NCBI GenBank assembly: GCA_035771165.1
Contig: JAWNZC010000351.1
Coordinates: forward strand, 10,120,001 to 10,184,000
Length of the DNA: 64,000 nt
Origin: Paragorgia papillata
Taxonomy: Eukaryota > Cnidaria > Anthozoa > Scleralcyonacea > Coralliidae
Direction of reading: 5' to 3'
Shown here: in pieces, positions 1 to 11,394 of the stretch
How positions within the stretch are numbered: position 1 is the first letter of the stretch
Layout: each line of letters begins with the position of its first letter
Program-made: the position numbers and the translations under genes
Notes under the pieces: generated by a model
Told to the model about the DNA's origin: nothing
What the model saw: only the letters and a program-made list of their open reading frames with translations
Database searches by the model: none

Positions 1-544
1 AGCGTAATGATTACGTAATGAACGAAGTGGCCTGTGATTATAATGCTGGTTTCCAGTCAGCCGTTGCTGCTCTGAAATCAAAAGAAATGACATCATGCCG
101 TTAGTGTTCCAGAAAATAATGAACAATATATTCCTTCAATAATTCCAACTAAATCAGCTTGAAATCGTTGAATATAGTTGTTACGACTTAAGTGTGCATG
201 CTAATTCTTTCAGTTATTCTGTAAAATGATCGTTTTCAATAAAAGCTACAGGATATTAATTAGGCATGCAGCAGGTTATATTAATGGATGTTTATAATTA
301 TAAGAAGGCAAGGCAATTTCGTAAACTACTTTACTATCCCAAACGTTCTATGCCTTCTCAATCCTGTGGTTCCCCCAAAGTACCCTCGGCACTCGGACTC
401 AATATCAAGTCTGATCAAAAGTAAAAAATAATTTTCCCTTGTTGTGTGATGTTTTTCCTCGACTTTAGTCAAAAATCGGAATTATATATTATTCGTTACA
501 GATTCCAATAAAAAACTTTTAACTGTATATAATCCCGTATATTC
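1..544. other. Left flank, no recognisable feature
   Basis: AT-rich sequence with no long open frame on either strand and no obvious repeat. It lies outside the segmental array and ends where the 19-bp minisatellite begins. I see nothing here that I can support. Confidence 0.6.
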
Positions 545-559
545 ATGCGTCCAGCTGCG

Positions 560-790
560 ACGGAGGAAAATACTACCGGAAACATATTTCACTACCGAAA
601 ACATATTTCACTACCGAAAATATATTTCATTGCCGAAAACATCATTTCACTGCCGAAAATATATTTTACTACCGAAAACATATTTTACCGCAGAGAACAT
701 ATTTCACTACCGAAAACATATTTCATACGGCAGACAACATATTTCACTACCAAAAATATCATTTCAATGCCAAAAACATATTTTACCGCA
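560..790. repeat. 19-bp minisatellite, left half
   Basis: Tandem copies of about 19 bp with two main variants, CATATTTCACTACCGAAAA and CATATTTTACCGCAGAGAA. Several reading frames look open across it only because the unit has few stops; the frames are not evidence of a protein. The array is interrupted at 791 by a transposon and resumes at 1761. Confidence 0.85.
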
Positions 791-1760
791 CATAGGCGTA
801 CGGGCAATTTTTTCCAGGGGGGGCGTTAAACCATTTTCCCAAAAAAAGTCACGCAAGTTGCCCAAATTTTTACGAAACAATCGAAAACAAACGATGGTCA
901 TACGATGCACTATAAACATGCTGAAACACATGTTGCCTAGCACGTGACTCAAATCTACTGATTTTATTCTCAAGTGCGACCTCTCGGTTTTCGATACAAC
1001 TCGTACAAGTTTTAATTTAATAATTTTTAAAAGTTCATTAAAGGTGAAGTGATACGAGCAACAAATTGCTGCAATATTGTTGTGTTGCAAGTTGAATAGC
1101 GTTGCAGGTCCACCCACCTCAAACATTATCACGCAACAATGATTTTGTTGCAAGTTGAAACAGCATGTTGCAGCAAGTAGAATTGGAGTCTACTTTTTTC
1201 AACAAATTTTATCAACTTTCAACAAAATCATTGTTGCGTGACAATGTTTAAGGTGGAGGTTAATACGTGCAACAACGCTTTTCAACTTGCAACGCAATAA
1301 TGTTGCATTGCAAGTTGAAGAAAAATGTTGCCCGCATTACCTCACCTTAAGTGCCGTGCATGTTGCGTTTTAGAAACTTTTAATTTTCAACTCACTAAGC
1401 ACTCTTTGTAATTCATGACATTTGGTCAACAGCATGAGAGGAAGGGAAAAAATTGTGTGATTACGTACATGAATAAAATTTCTACAAGACCACAATGCTT
1501 CTCGGCATTGAGAATGAAAAATGTCTCGGCATTGACAAAAATAAAGCTACATGTATTGTTTAGTGACAGTAAGGTAATTTATCCCGTTTAGACATAAACA
1601 AAGGTCTTTGAGTCTCACCTTCTTGATTATCAAAAACTGTATTTATCTTTTGAAAAAAATGGAAACTTTTCAAAAACCCTTTGCCCAAATTTCTCTTGTT
1701 GCCCAAAAAAACTGAGATGCCCAAAAGCTGCAGCCCCCCCCCCCGGCCCGTACGCCTATG
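791..1760. mobile_element. hAT-like non-autonomous transposon, 970 bp
   Basis: The two ends are inverted repeats sharing CATAGGCGTACGGGC. The flanks carry an exact 8-bp duplication, TTACCGCA at 783-790 and 1761-1768, and removing the element restores a normal minisatellite unit. An 8-bp target duplication is typical of hAT transposons (family knowledge). The interior has no transposase. It contains short GTTGCAAGTTGAA-type motifs in both orientations between about 1060 and 1340, and one of these recurs near 20815, 31675 and 51485. Confidence 0.8.
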
Positions 1761-2215
1761 TTACCGCAGAGAACATATTTCACTACCTAAGACATATTTC
1801 ACACAGCAGACAACATATTTCACTACCGAAAATATCATTTCACTGCCGAAAACATATTTCATTGCCGAAAACATATATTTTTACTACCGAAAGGCGAAAA
1901 CATATTTCACTACCGAAAATATATTTCATTGTCGAAAATATATTTTACTACCGAAAACATATTTTACCGCAGAGAACATATTTCACGGCAGGGAACATAT
2001 TTCATACCGCAGAGAACATATTTCACTGCCGAAAATATATTTTACCGCAGAGAACATATTTCACTGCCGAAAATATATTTTACCGCAGAGAACATATTTC
2101 ACTGCCGAAAACATATTTTACCGCAGAGAACATATTTCATTGCCGAAAATATCATTTCACTGCCGAAAATATATTTCACTACCAAAAATATATTTCATTG
2201 CCGAAAAAAATTGCG
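1761..2215. repeat. 19-bp minisatellite, right half
   Basis: Continuation of the same 19-bp array after the transposon. The two unit variants alternate irregularly. It ends at a C-rich join near 2215, after which the sequence is unrelated. Confidence 0.85.
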
Positions 2216-2332
2216 CCCATAGCTGACACCCATCCCACGGAACAATCACGCTTGGTTATGACGCCAGCCTCCTACCCCCTCTAGTAGGTGGACGACTTTG
2301 ACTGGTTGCATGGGAGGACGCTCTCTGCTCCA

Positions 2333-2496
2333 CAGAGGTTCTTTCGGAGATCGGAGATTTCGGGGATCGTCGGAGATATGTCGGGATCGCCAGCTGGACA
2401 TAAGTAGTGCGGGCGAAACGCCACTGGCGATTCCGACACATCTCCGACGATCCCACACATCTCCGACGATCCCCGAAATCTCCGAAAGAACCTCTG
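2333..2496. repeat. Hairpin with TCGGAGAT motifs
   Basis: A near-perfect inverted repeat of about 70-bp arms around a short loop. CAGAGGTTCTTTCGGAGAT on the left is mirrored by ATCTCCGAAAGAACCTCTG on the right. Inside the arms the short motif TCGGAGAT / ATCTCCGA recurs. It occurs once in the window, between the minisatellite and the first array unit. Confidence 0.75.
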
Positions 2497-2628
2497 CGGA
2501 GGAGAGACGGGAGGACGTGGACCGAGACCCAAACTCACGACGCGCACCTACGCGTATTGATGCCACCTTCAACTTTTGCCAGCCACACAATATACCTACG
2601 TCGGGTATCTTCGGAGTTTTGAGAAGTC

Positions 2629-2749
2629 AGTTCAAATACTCGACGTCGGACTTTACCGGGATTACAAAGCCCTCGTGCATTAAAAAGCCTTTTCAAAAAG
2701 CACTCGGACTTTGAAATCCCGGCAGAGTCCTCCGTCTCGTATTTGAACT
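2629..2749. repeat. Unit-start hairpin, copy A
   Basis: Inverted repeat whose arms read AGTTCAAATACTCGACGTC and, on the opposite strand, the near-identical AGTTCAAATACGAGACGGAG. It lies just inside the unit boundary and recurs in all four units, so it is part of the duplicated unit or marks its ancestral edge. Confidence 0.75.
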
Positions 2750-2922
2750 ATTACTTAAGGCATTCAAACCGTGTGACCATCAATATAACGTTTCCACATA
2801 CCTGGTTTTAATGGAGCAGTTGCAAGAGCCTTCTTCTCAAACTCCTCCATATATATAGTCTAACGAGAGAGTATATCCACGACTCAACGGGGGTATTGAC
2901 TAATCATAATGTTGAAATAACA

Positions 2923-2947
2923 TTTATTATTCTTTATTCTATTTATT
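2923..2947 (-). terminator. Clustered poly(A) signals, gene copy A
   Basis: Three AATAAA hexamers on the minus strand within 25 bp (TTTATT at 2923, 2933 and 2942 on the plus strand), about 200 bp past the exon 3 stop codon. The cluster is conserved at about 22737-22762, 35236-35260 and 54674-54699. This is a plausible 3' end for the minus-strand gene. Confidence 0.5.
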
Positions 2948-3144
2948 GCTTAATCAAAATGTTTTAACAAGAATAAAGTTTCTTTAAAGCCATATACTGA
3001 TTAAATTAAAGAGAAAACGTACATTATTCATAAATAAATTACTTCACGGCTTCAAGATCGACACTCATTTTCACACTCAATATCAACAAAAAGCACAGCA
3101 ATTAGAATTTCAGCATGTTGGCAAGTAGTTTTCTGACTTCCTTG

Positions 3145-3485
3145 CTATAGTTTCATCTCAGTTTCAGTTGTTTTGATCTGATATACTTCTTGGTGAGTTG
3201 ATTCATCATTTCGACAGACACAACAGCAAAAGAACTCGACCATTCTCCAACCAAACGATTTTGTCATCAGTTTCTTGTCATTCCTACTTTTTGCGAAATT
3301 GTTTTTCTTTTCTTCTTTCTTTTCTTTCTTCTTACCACATTTTTTATTAATCCTCTGTTCTGTTTTATCTTTCTTATTTTTCTCCTCATTCTTTTTGGTT
3401 TTCTTCATCTTCTTTTCTTCTTTCCTGTCTTTGCTTCGAGGATAAGAAGTCAGTGTTTCGTGGCAAGGGACAACAGACTTTTCAT
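3145..3485 (-). CDS. Putative coding exon 3, copy A
   Basis: Begins after the acceptor TTTACTTGCCATAG and completes a GAT codon with the last G of exon 2. It encodes about 112 residues: a short start (EKSVVPCHETLTSYPRSKD), a Lys/Glu-rich stretch of about 50 residues likely to be helical and very basic, then FGWRMVEFFCCCVCRNDEST and a short tail. The five-Cys cluster next to aromatic residues could be an acylation or metal site (inference only). Copies exist in C (35459-35799) and D (54897-55237); B lacks it. Confidence 0.55.
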
Positions 3486-6400
3486 CTATGGCAAGTAAAT
3501 TAAATATAAGAAGTGCTACATATGCACGTTTTACTTTAGATCGGTATAGCAATAAATGTATACGATCATTTAAAATCATATGTTATTTGCTGTACAAAAG
3601 AAGCTCTTATACAAGGGTGGAAGACGCGGGGGGAGCTGCTTTCCAATAATTTAGTAACGCTATAAAAATCGTCTTAATATTTTTCTACGTATTCTAAAAA
3701 TACACCAGAGCACAGTTTAAAGTCGCTAAAGTTAAACGTACCTTGACGATTATGGAGAATTTCCAACTCGATACAATTTCCATTAATACCATTGATATTG
3801 GACGGTTTAGTCACATAAAGATCTTCTGTCAAATTTTCAGCATCAGACTCTTCCTCATTAGGTTGACCCCCGGCTTTGGCCAACCAATGAGCAAGATCCT
3901 CTTCTCCGCCACCACACTGAGGTAGATCTGTGACTGTTTTCCACGATTTATCAGGAGTCTTCTTGTTGTCTAGTAGATCATGCCCTTGTAAATCATCGGA
4001 TGCACCCGGCTGTACATGTACTGCAATAGACGGTTCAGACGCAGGTAGACAATCCAGCGTGTTGCATAAATGCGGGAAAGTCCTTTCTTCAGAGGCTGAA
4101 ACAGCGGTCTTTTTGGAAACTTTATGAAGAGGCTCATCTTTAAAGGTTAGAACACTGCCTTTGTTCCACCATCCGGGAAGAGACAATTCGTTGGTAAGTG
4201 GAAGTCCGGCACTCTTCCACACGTCATCAAAGGTCTCTTCTCGGAGTGGTGAAACATTGTCAACGCTCTGCCTATTAAGATGGGTCCCTTCATCGGAGAC
4301 TGTTGTTCTGAGAGATGTTTTAATTTCAAAACCCGGTTCATCATGATCAACATGGATACTCTTTAGTTCGACAGGACATTTGGTGTCGACAACAGTCTGA
4401 CGTTCTGCGTTGGATACCGCAACAGGACAATTGGTGTCCACAACAGTCTGAAGTTCTGCGTTGGATACCGCAACAGGACAATTGGTGTCAACAACTGGTT
4501 GAAGTTCTGCGTTGGATACCGCAACAGGACAATTTCTTTCAACAACAGGCTGGAGTTCTGCGTTGGATACCGCGACAGGACAATTGGTGTCAACAACAGG
4601 CTGGATTTCTGCGTTGGATACCGCGACAGGACAATTTGTGTCAACAACAGGCTGGAGTTCTGCGTTGGACACCGCGACAGGACAATTGGTGTCAACAACA
4701 GTCTGAAGTTCTGCGTTGGTTTGTGCGACAGGACAATTGGTGTCAACAACAGGCTGGAGTTCTACGTTGGATATCGCGACAGGCAAATTTGTATCAACAA
4801 CAGGCTGGAGTTCTGCGTTAGATACCGCGACAGGGCAATTGGTGTCGACAACAGGCTGAAGTTCTGCGTTGGATACCGCAACAGGACAATTGGTGTCCAG
4901 TTCAGGCTGGAGTTCTGCGTTGGGTGGCACGACAGGACAATTGGTGTCCAGTTCAGGCTGGAGTTCTGCGTTGGTTAACGCAACATGACAATTAGTGTCC
5001 ACTTCAGTCTGGAGTTCTGCGTTGGTTAACGCAACAGGACAATTGGTGTCCACTTCAGGCTGCAGTTCTGCGTTGGGTGGCACGACAGGACAATTGGTCT
5101 CCACTTCAGGCTGGAGTTCTGCGTTGGTTAACGCAACAGACCAATTGGTGTTCACTTCAGGCATGAGTTCTGCGTTGGATAACGCGACAGGACAATTGGT
5201 ATCAACAACAGGCTGGAGTTCTGCGTTGGATATCGCGACAGGCCAATTGGTGTCAACAACAGGCTGAAGTTCTGCGTTGGATACCGCAACAGGAAAATTG
5301 GTGTCAACAACAGTCTGAAGTTCTGTGTTGGTTTGTGCGACAGGACAATTGGTGTCAACAACAGGCTGGAGTTCTGCGTTGGAAATCGAGACAGGCCAAT
5401 TTGTATCAACAACAGGCTGGAGTTCTGCGTTAGATACCGCGACAGGGCAATTGTTGTCAACAACAGGCTGGATTTCTGTGTTGGATACCGCGACAGGACA
5501 ATTTGTGTCAACAACAGGCTGGAGTTCTGCGTTGGACACCGCGACAGGACAATTGGTGTCAACAACAGGCTGAAGTTCTGCGTTGGATACCGCAACAGGA
5601 AAATTGGTGTCAACAACAGTCTGAAGTTCTGCGTTGGTTTGTGCGACAGGACAATTGGTGTCAACAACAGGCTGGAGTTCTGCGTTGGATATCGCGACAG
5701 GCCAATTTGTATCAACAACAGGCTGGAGTTCTGCGTTAGATACCACGACAGGGCAATTGGTGTCAACAACAGGTTGAAGTTCTGCGTTGGATACCGCAAC
5801 AGGACAATTGGTGTCCACTTCAGGCTGGAGTTCTGCGTTGGGTGGCACGACAGGACAATTGGTGTCCAGTTCAGGCTGGAGTTCTGCGTTGTATAACGCA
5901 ACATGACAATTGGTGTCCACTTCAGGCTGGAGTTCTGCGTTGGTAAACGCAACAGGACAATTGGTGTCCACTTCAGTCTGGAGTTCTGCGTTGGTTAACG
6001 CAACAGGACAATTGGTGTCCACTTCAGGCTGGAGTTCTGCGTTGGGTGGCACGACAGGACAATTGGTCTCCACTTTACTAGGCTGGAGTTCTGCGTTGGT
6101 TAACGCAACAGACCAGTTGGTGTTCACTTCAGGCATGATTTCTGCGTTGGATAACGCGACAGGACAATTGGTGTCCACTTCAGTCTGGAGTTCTGCGTTG
6201 GTTAACGCAACAGGACAATTGGTGTCCACTTCAGGCCGCAGTTCTGCGTTGGGTGGCACGACAGGACAATTGGTCTCCACTTCAGGCTGGAGTTCTGCGT
6301 TGGTTAACGCAACAGACCAATTGGTGTTCACTTCAGGCATGAGTTCTGCGTTGGATAACGCGACAGGACAATTGGTGTCAACAACTGGCTGAAGTTCTGC

Positions 6401-9400
6401 GTTCGTTGGCGCTACAGGACAATTGGTGTCAATAACAGTCCGAAGTTCTGCCGTGGTTATTGCGACAGGACAATTGGTGTCCACTTCAGGCTGGAGTTCT
6501 GCGTTGGTTAACGCAACAGGACAATTGGTGTCCACTTCAGGCCGCAGTTCTGCGTTGGGTGGCACGACAGGACAATTGGTGTCCACTTCAGGCTGGAGTT
6601 CTGCGTTGGATGTTGCAATAGGAGAATTGGTGTCTACTTCAGTCTGGAGATCTGGGTTGGTTAACGCGACAGGACAATTGGTGTCCACTTCAGGCAGGAG
6701 TTCTGCGTTGGATGTCGCAACTGGACAATTGGTGTCCACTTCAGGCTGGAGTTCTGCGTTGGGTGGCACGACAGGACAATTGCTGTCCACTTCAGGCTGG
6801 AGTTCTGCGTTGGTTAACGCAACGGGACAATTGGTGTCCACTTCAGGCTGGAGTTCTGCGTTGGTTAACGTAACAGGATAATTGGTGCCCACTTCAGGCT
6901 GGAGTTCTGCGTTGGTTAACGCAACAGGCCAATTGGTGTACATGTCCACTAAAGGCTGGAGTTCTGCGTTGGGTGGCGCGACAGGACAATTGGTGTCCAC
7001 TTCAGGCTGGAGTTCTACGTTGGATGTCGCAACAGGACAATTTGTGTCCACTTCAGGCTGGAGTTCCGCGCTGGTTGGCGCTACAGGACAATTAATGGTG
7101 TCTTCACAAGGATGAAGATCTTGATTTGTCAGTTTAATATGACTATTATTAACCACATCAGGTTGAAGATCGTCTTTTGTTACTTTGACAGGTCTATTGT
7201 TATACCTATTAGGTTGGAAATCCGGTTCGTTCAGCAAATAATCATCAAAGATATTGTTTCCCATCTCTATATAGTGTGAAAGAATAGTATTAATGACATG
7301 CTTCATAATGCATAATATATACTATTTTCCCCAGGGTGGGGACTTCGCCACAGATTTTTAGGAAATTAGCGCCATTTTTCAAATGGTCGGAGTTTGCCGG
7401 AGGGGTGGGGGTTGGGGGGGGGGGGGGGGTTGGGGGGGGGGGCACGCTTGAACTTGGCTGTTAAATAAACCATTTTAGAGTTTCTACATTTTGATTGATT
7501 CACTGAGTGGTGATTCTGAGACAACGCAAACTATATATAATTTTTAACACAGAAGTCAAAATGTTTGAGTTAGAGACTTGTTTTGTAATTATTTTATCGA
7601 TGATTAAAACTTGCTTGTAAAGTCTGCTAAAGCTATAACAATTTAGGACAAATGGCAACCGGGATTTGGAGACAATTGCTGATGATTGCAAGAGTAAATA
7701 AAATCCCCCTGATAATACTAATATAGAGGGCAAAATTACCAATATAGATTCGCCAACGAGGAATTTTTTGTATTAAAATTCAGAAGTCAGAACAAAAACG
7801 ATAAAACTCGAAAATTGAGAAATGCAAAATGGACAATTTGCATTATAGCAATGCATCATGGGAAAAATGGTAGCGCTTCACTTGCAGGCGAAATGGCCGC
7901 CACGAAGCGAGCATTTTGCTCGTGAGAAGAATGGATTGTTTTAAGGACATTTTTTGTACCGCAGGAGAATTTTGAAAAGGGCAATGTATTTGTGGGACTA
8001 TAAAGAACGTTGTGTGCCAAGAAAAGTGAAATCAGAGCAGAAATGGACGAGAAAATTGCTATAGAGCTATTGAAAGAGTGGAGCATATGCTAATAAATCC
8101 GTTCCAGAAGGGAGGTTTCTCTCGACGTTTTCAGGTGAGTAAGCTTAGTGAACATAGGACAGCTCATCATTTTGCCTCACAGACATGTGTGTGTTGTTGT
8201 TCTATCGCGCTCTCGTATTTTCTGAATTTCCAAGTGTTCTGTAATGATTTTTTCATTTGTTGAATTTGACAACTTTTGACGATGATGTCTGTCATTCGTT
8301 CGATTAAGCATGTCCTCTGATAAAAATAGAATTTTCCTTCCAGATTCCCTGACAACTTGGTAAGTTTTCCCCGGTGGGGCCTGGGGGGGGGCTATGGTTC
8401 CCCAACAGGGGGTGTAGCACCCCTGCCCCCCCCTCTGCCTCTGGCACCACCCCTGTGTTTTACAAAGCTTGTTGCCTACAACACAGCAACAAAACTCGCT
8501 AAATTTTCAACGTTTTAAACGAATTTATAGTTATGAATATATATTTACAGCCTACAATAGTTCTAAAACCAACTGGTTGATTTGACAGGACATGAACCGA
8601 CCACAACAAAGGAAACAGAATAGAAATAAAAAACAACAGTAGAAACCCAGGCAAAAGTGCTTTCTTCTTGGTGTTTTTACAAAGTGCCGATAAAACCGGG
8701 TTGTTTCCGCGCCAAAAAATTTAAAGACTCTTTAAAAACATTGTCTTCAGAGGACATGCTTAATCGAACGAATGACAGACATCATCGCCAAAAGTTGTCA
8801 ATTTCAACAAACGAAAAAATCATAAGAACAGTTGGTAATTCAGAAAATACGAGATCGCGATAGAACAACACACACATGTCTGTGAGGCAAAATGATGAGG
8901 TGTCCTATGTTCACTAAGCTTACTCACCTGAAAACGCCGAGAGAAACCTCTCTTCTGGAACGTATTTATTAGCATATTCTTCACTCTTTCAATAGCTCTA
9001 TAGCAATTTTCGCGTCCATTTCTGCTCTGATTTCACTGTATTTGGCACACAACGTTCTTTATAGTCCCACAAATACATTGCCATTTTCAAAATTCTCCTG
9101 CGGTGCAAAAAATGTGCTTAAAAGAATCCATTCTTCTCACAAGCAAAATGCTCCCTTCGTGGCGGCCATTTCGCCTGCAATGAAGCGCTATTTTTCCCAT
9201 GATGCATTGCTATAATGCAAATTCTCCATTACTTGCATGTGATTGGTTACTTGTACTTACATGTGATTGGTCGCTTTGTTGCATAGCAACAGTGAACCAC
9301 ATCTGACTTATTTTTCAATTAGGTTTTTATCTTTTTTGTTGACTTTGGACTAATTTAAACTATGGAAAGACTTTAAACTTTTAGTAAATACACTGGAAAC

Positions 9401-10227
9401 TTTACATTTGCTAAGTTGTGATAACAAAAAAAGTCACAGCCACAGCGACATGCAGAGCGAGGCCGCGAGGGAAATTGCAGTGTTGCTAAGCACCGAGTGA
9501 GGACTCAGTGATATTTTTTTAACAACTTTAATGGATGTATAATACAGTAATATACTAATGTCCACATGGGAAGAGCCCGAACGAGACTCGATGACCCAAA
9601 TTAAAGGTATGTGTACATTTAAAACAATTTTCTGGATATAACATAGCTCTTGTATAACTTTGCCCTTTATATTATTAACAAGTAATTACATGGTTCGTCG
9701 TAAAATCAAGATTTAGTTTTACTGTGTTTTCATGGCTTCCGAATTGGGAGAAATTTCTTTCGTCGCAAAAAAATTTAAATGCATGTGAAAATATACCTAA
9801 AAAGTCTAATCGCGGTGATAAATTACTTTAAAATAAAACAAATAAAAACTGAAATCCGATATAAACAAACATTTGAAAGAATCCCAGTCTGTAAATGCTT
9901 TTCAAGTGAGACCGTCGGTGATAATTTGTTTATATATGTAAATTGTACTTTTATAAAATCTTATTGTTTTTTTAAGTATTTACCTTGCTTCTGGTTACTT
10001 TGCAGATCAGCTAAGCCATTACGAAACAGTTCCTCTTGTGTTCTACCATAAACTACACGCAATTTTACATCCGCGATAAAGTTATCAACATAATGATTTC
10101 CTTCTACTCCGTGCCTTGCTCTTTCCAAACTTTTTAAAAATCGGATGTCTTCAACTAGATTCCACGAAATCATCTTATATTCCTCGTGAATCCAATGAGT
10201 TGTGTTTGTAACCTTGAGATTTTTCAT
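3145..10227 (-). CDS. 17-residue tandem-repeat protein, copy A (3 exons)
   Basis: Family not recognised. My model joins exon 1 (10227-9984), exon 2 (7266-3742) and exon 3 (3485-3145), about 1369 residues. Exon 1 ends CAAG|GTAAAT, exon 2 starts after CACTATATAG and ends CAAG|GTACGT, and exon 3 starts after TTGCCATAG. All junctions are phase 1 and keep one frame, which supports the linkage. Exon 2 begins E-MGNNIFDDYLL, followed by three or four degenerate repeats and about 53 copies of a 17-residue unit with consensus VDTNCPVALTNAELQPE. A non-repetitive acidic tail of about 190 residues follows, with WWNKGSVLTFKDEP and HWLAKAGGQPNEEESDAEN. Exon 3 is Lys/Glu-rich and ends near KSFGWRMVEFFCCCVC. 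There is no clear signal peptide or transmembrane helix. All exons are intact. Intron 1 (2717 bp) holds a foldback element. Translation could alternatively start at MGNN in exon 2 if exon 1 is not joined. Function is unknown. Confidence 0.65.
4369..7100 (-). repeat. 51-bp coding minisatellite, copy A (about 53 units)
   Basis: Tandem 51-bp units with no frame loss. On the plus strand each unit reads as variants of GACAGGACAATTGGTGTC followed by a 3' half containing CTGGAGTTCTGCGTTGG. Variation is modular: position 5 of the peptide alternates Cys, Trp, Phe and Tyr, and the PVA(L/V/P/T)(T/S/P)N block alternates between a few types. In-frame oddities are a 6-bp insertion giving VDMYTN near 6941 and an 8-bp/5-bp change giving PSKVETN near 6070. 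The unit length is a multiple of three, so other frames are also open but are shadows. Confidence 0.9.
7403..7442. repeat. Poly-G tract in intron 1, copy A
   Basis: Long G runs separated by TT on the plus strand (C runs in the transcript), about 140-175 bp upstream of the exon 2 acceptor. Equivalent but shorter or longer tracts occur at 26042-26064, 39345-39367 and 59217-59246. Run length varies between units, as expected for a slippage-prone tract; a DNA G-quadruplex is possible. Confidence 0.8.
7831..9227. mobile_element. Large foldback element in intron 1, copy A
   Basis: About 500-bp inverted arms (7831 to about 8340 and about 8745-9227) around a 400-bp G/C-rich spacer. The ends read GGACAATTTGCATTATAGC and its complement. 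Units B and D show the empty site GCAAAATTACTTGC, so insertion fits a 2-bp AT duplication. The arms contain a short open stretch MDEKIAIELLKEW followed by CAG|GTGAGT, possibly a remnant exon of the parent element. No transposase is recognised. Confidence 0.75.
9984..10227 (-). CDS. Putative coding exon 1, copy A
   Basis: An 81-codon open segment starting ATG (MKNLKVTNTTHWIHEEYKMI) and ending at a strong donor, CAAG|GTAAAT, with one base left over. The same exon, 244 bp in every unit with no indels, occurs at 27128-27371, 41887-42130 and 61298-61541. Conservation of length, frame, ATG and donor in four copies supports a real exon. The segment is Leu/Glu-rich and looks helical, with WNLVEDIRFLKSLERAR and VYGRTQEELFRNGL. 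I cannot assign a domain. A CRE-like palindrome lies 96 bp upstream. Confidence 0.6.
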
Positions 10228-10322
10228 TTTTGCAACAAAAACTTTAAAAACTTTAATTTAAACTGCTGTACCAAAACGTACGTACAGTCGCAATTTCACT
10301 CAATTACGACAAGCATTGATTA

Positions 10323-10330
10323 TGACGTCA
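10323..10330. promoter_or_regulatory. CRE-like palindrome TGACGTCA, copy A
   Basis: Perfect 8-bp TGACGTCA, the consensus for CREB/ATF bZIP factors, 96 bp upstream of the exon 1 ATG. It is embedded in TTATGACGTCACGTCC and conserved in all four units at comparable spacing. Promoter function is an inference. Confidence 0.45.
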
Positions 10331-11390
10331 CGTCCATTGTTCGTGTCGTAATAATTAGTAGGAAGAACAAAGGATCATGGATTTTTCATTAGCACTATTT
10401 ATTACATCATAAAATTTGCAATGGAACTGCACGAGCGCGAATTGCGGGCTGCTCTGATTCTATCAGCGGTTACAGTTTTCATGCCATCTGCGACGCACCG
10501 AATATTTTGCGCAATTTAAATTACAAAATCGGACTGATCAACTATGGGACTTCTTCCACTAACTTATTTCCTTTTCTTTTATTTTGCTGCCTTTAAAAAT
10601 ATCTGTGTACCGAACGCATGTAGTGTATAAGTAAAGTCTTAAGACTGAAAAGTAAATATATCCAATCAAAGTTGTATCTTTTATGTTCCTACTTAATCAG
10701 TTTAACAAAATAAAACATAAAGCTTCATTCAACAGAGATTCTCCGATATGGCGGGGAAATCGGTATTGTTTTTTTTATATAGTAGCGACTTCTAACCGCC
10801 ACATTCTTTTTTCCATTCTTTTTTCACGAGAAAATTGAATTTTATGACTAAAACCTGGAGTTGTCCAAGAACATTTTGATAAAATATGAAGTGAATATTA
10901 TTTCCATTAAACTGCAAGAAGACTAGATTGATGTTATAGGTGATACGAGTAAAACATTTTGACGTATTTGGAGAACAACTGTTCAAGCAAAGCGTTCTTA
11001 AGCACTTGAAACTGTAAACTTGTAAAAACACTGGACGTGTTTTTTCCCTAGCATTGTCTTTTGGCACATAGGTTGGAAATAACTTTAACCTACACTAACA
11101 TATCCCAAGGTCTACAATTAGAATTTTTCTCTTTGTCCTATCTGGGACAATACTTTATCATACACGCATATAGCTTCAACTTTGTTTTTTTTTTTAATTC
11201 TATTGAAATCAGACAAAATTTCACAACAATGTGTAAATATAATTCAAATATAATTGCAAGGATTATAGTACATCTCCAACCCTCTTAGTATAAAATAAAA
11301 CTACAAAAATTGGAAGCGTGGCGTATCTCCTCTATCTAGCCCTTACTAACTAGCGAACAACTTTTTTATTTTTATTTTTTCCAAATAATC
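10331..11390. other. Upstream region of exon 1, no gene called (unit A)
   Basis: Moderately AT-rich sequence conserved in all units (27475-28080, 42236-43285, 61645-62690). A 91-codon minus-strand frame (11067-10792) exists, but its start is lost in other copies and a 12-bp deletion hits it in D, so I do not call it. It probably contains the promoter and 5' flank of the minus-strand gene. Confidence 0.5.
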
Positions 11391-11394
11391 TTCC

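Noticed and set aside
545..829. Open frames over the 19-bp minisatellite (NIFHYRKHISLPK pattern)
   Set aside because: The frames overlap each other on the same strand, shift with the 19-bp period and have no start context or flanking coding sequence.
2246..2714. Overlapping frames on both strands at the TCGGAGAT hairpin
   Set aside because: Palindromic sequence gives mirrored open frames on both strands; no conserved product.
4499..7115. Long open frames on the plus strand and in other minus frames across the 51-bp repeats (such as the LVSTSGWSSAL and DNWCQQQAGVLRW patterns)
   Set aside because: A repeat unit of 51 bp keeps all six frames similar in every unit, so openness in one unit gives openness throughout. 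Only the VDTNCPVA frame continues into a non-repetitive tail with conserved splice sites.
10792..11067. Minus-strand 91-codon frame conserved in units A, C and D
   Set aside because: Conservation is explained by the recent duplication; the start differs between copies, a 12-bp deletion occurs in D, and codon content looks non-coding.
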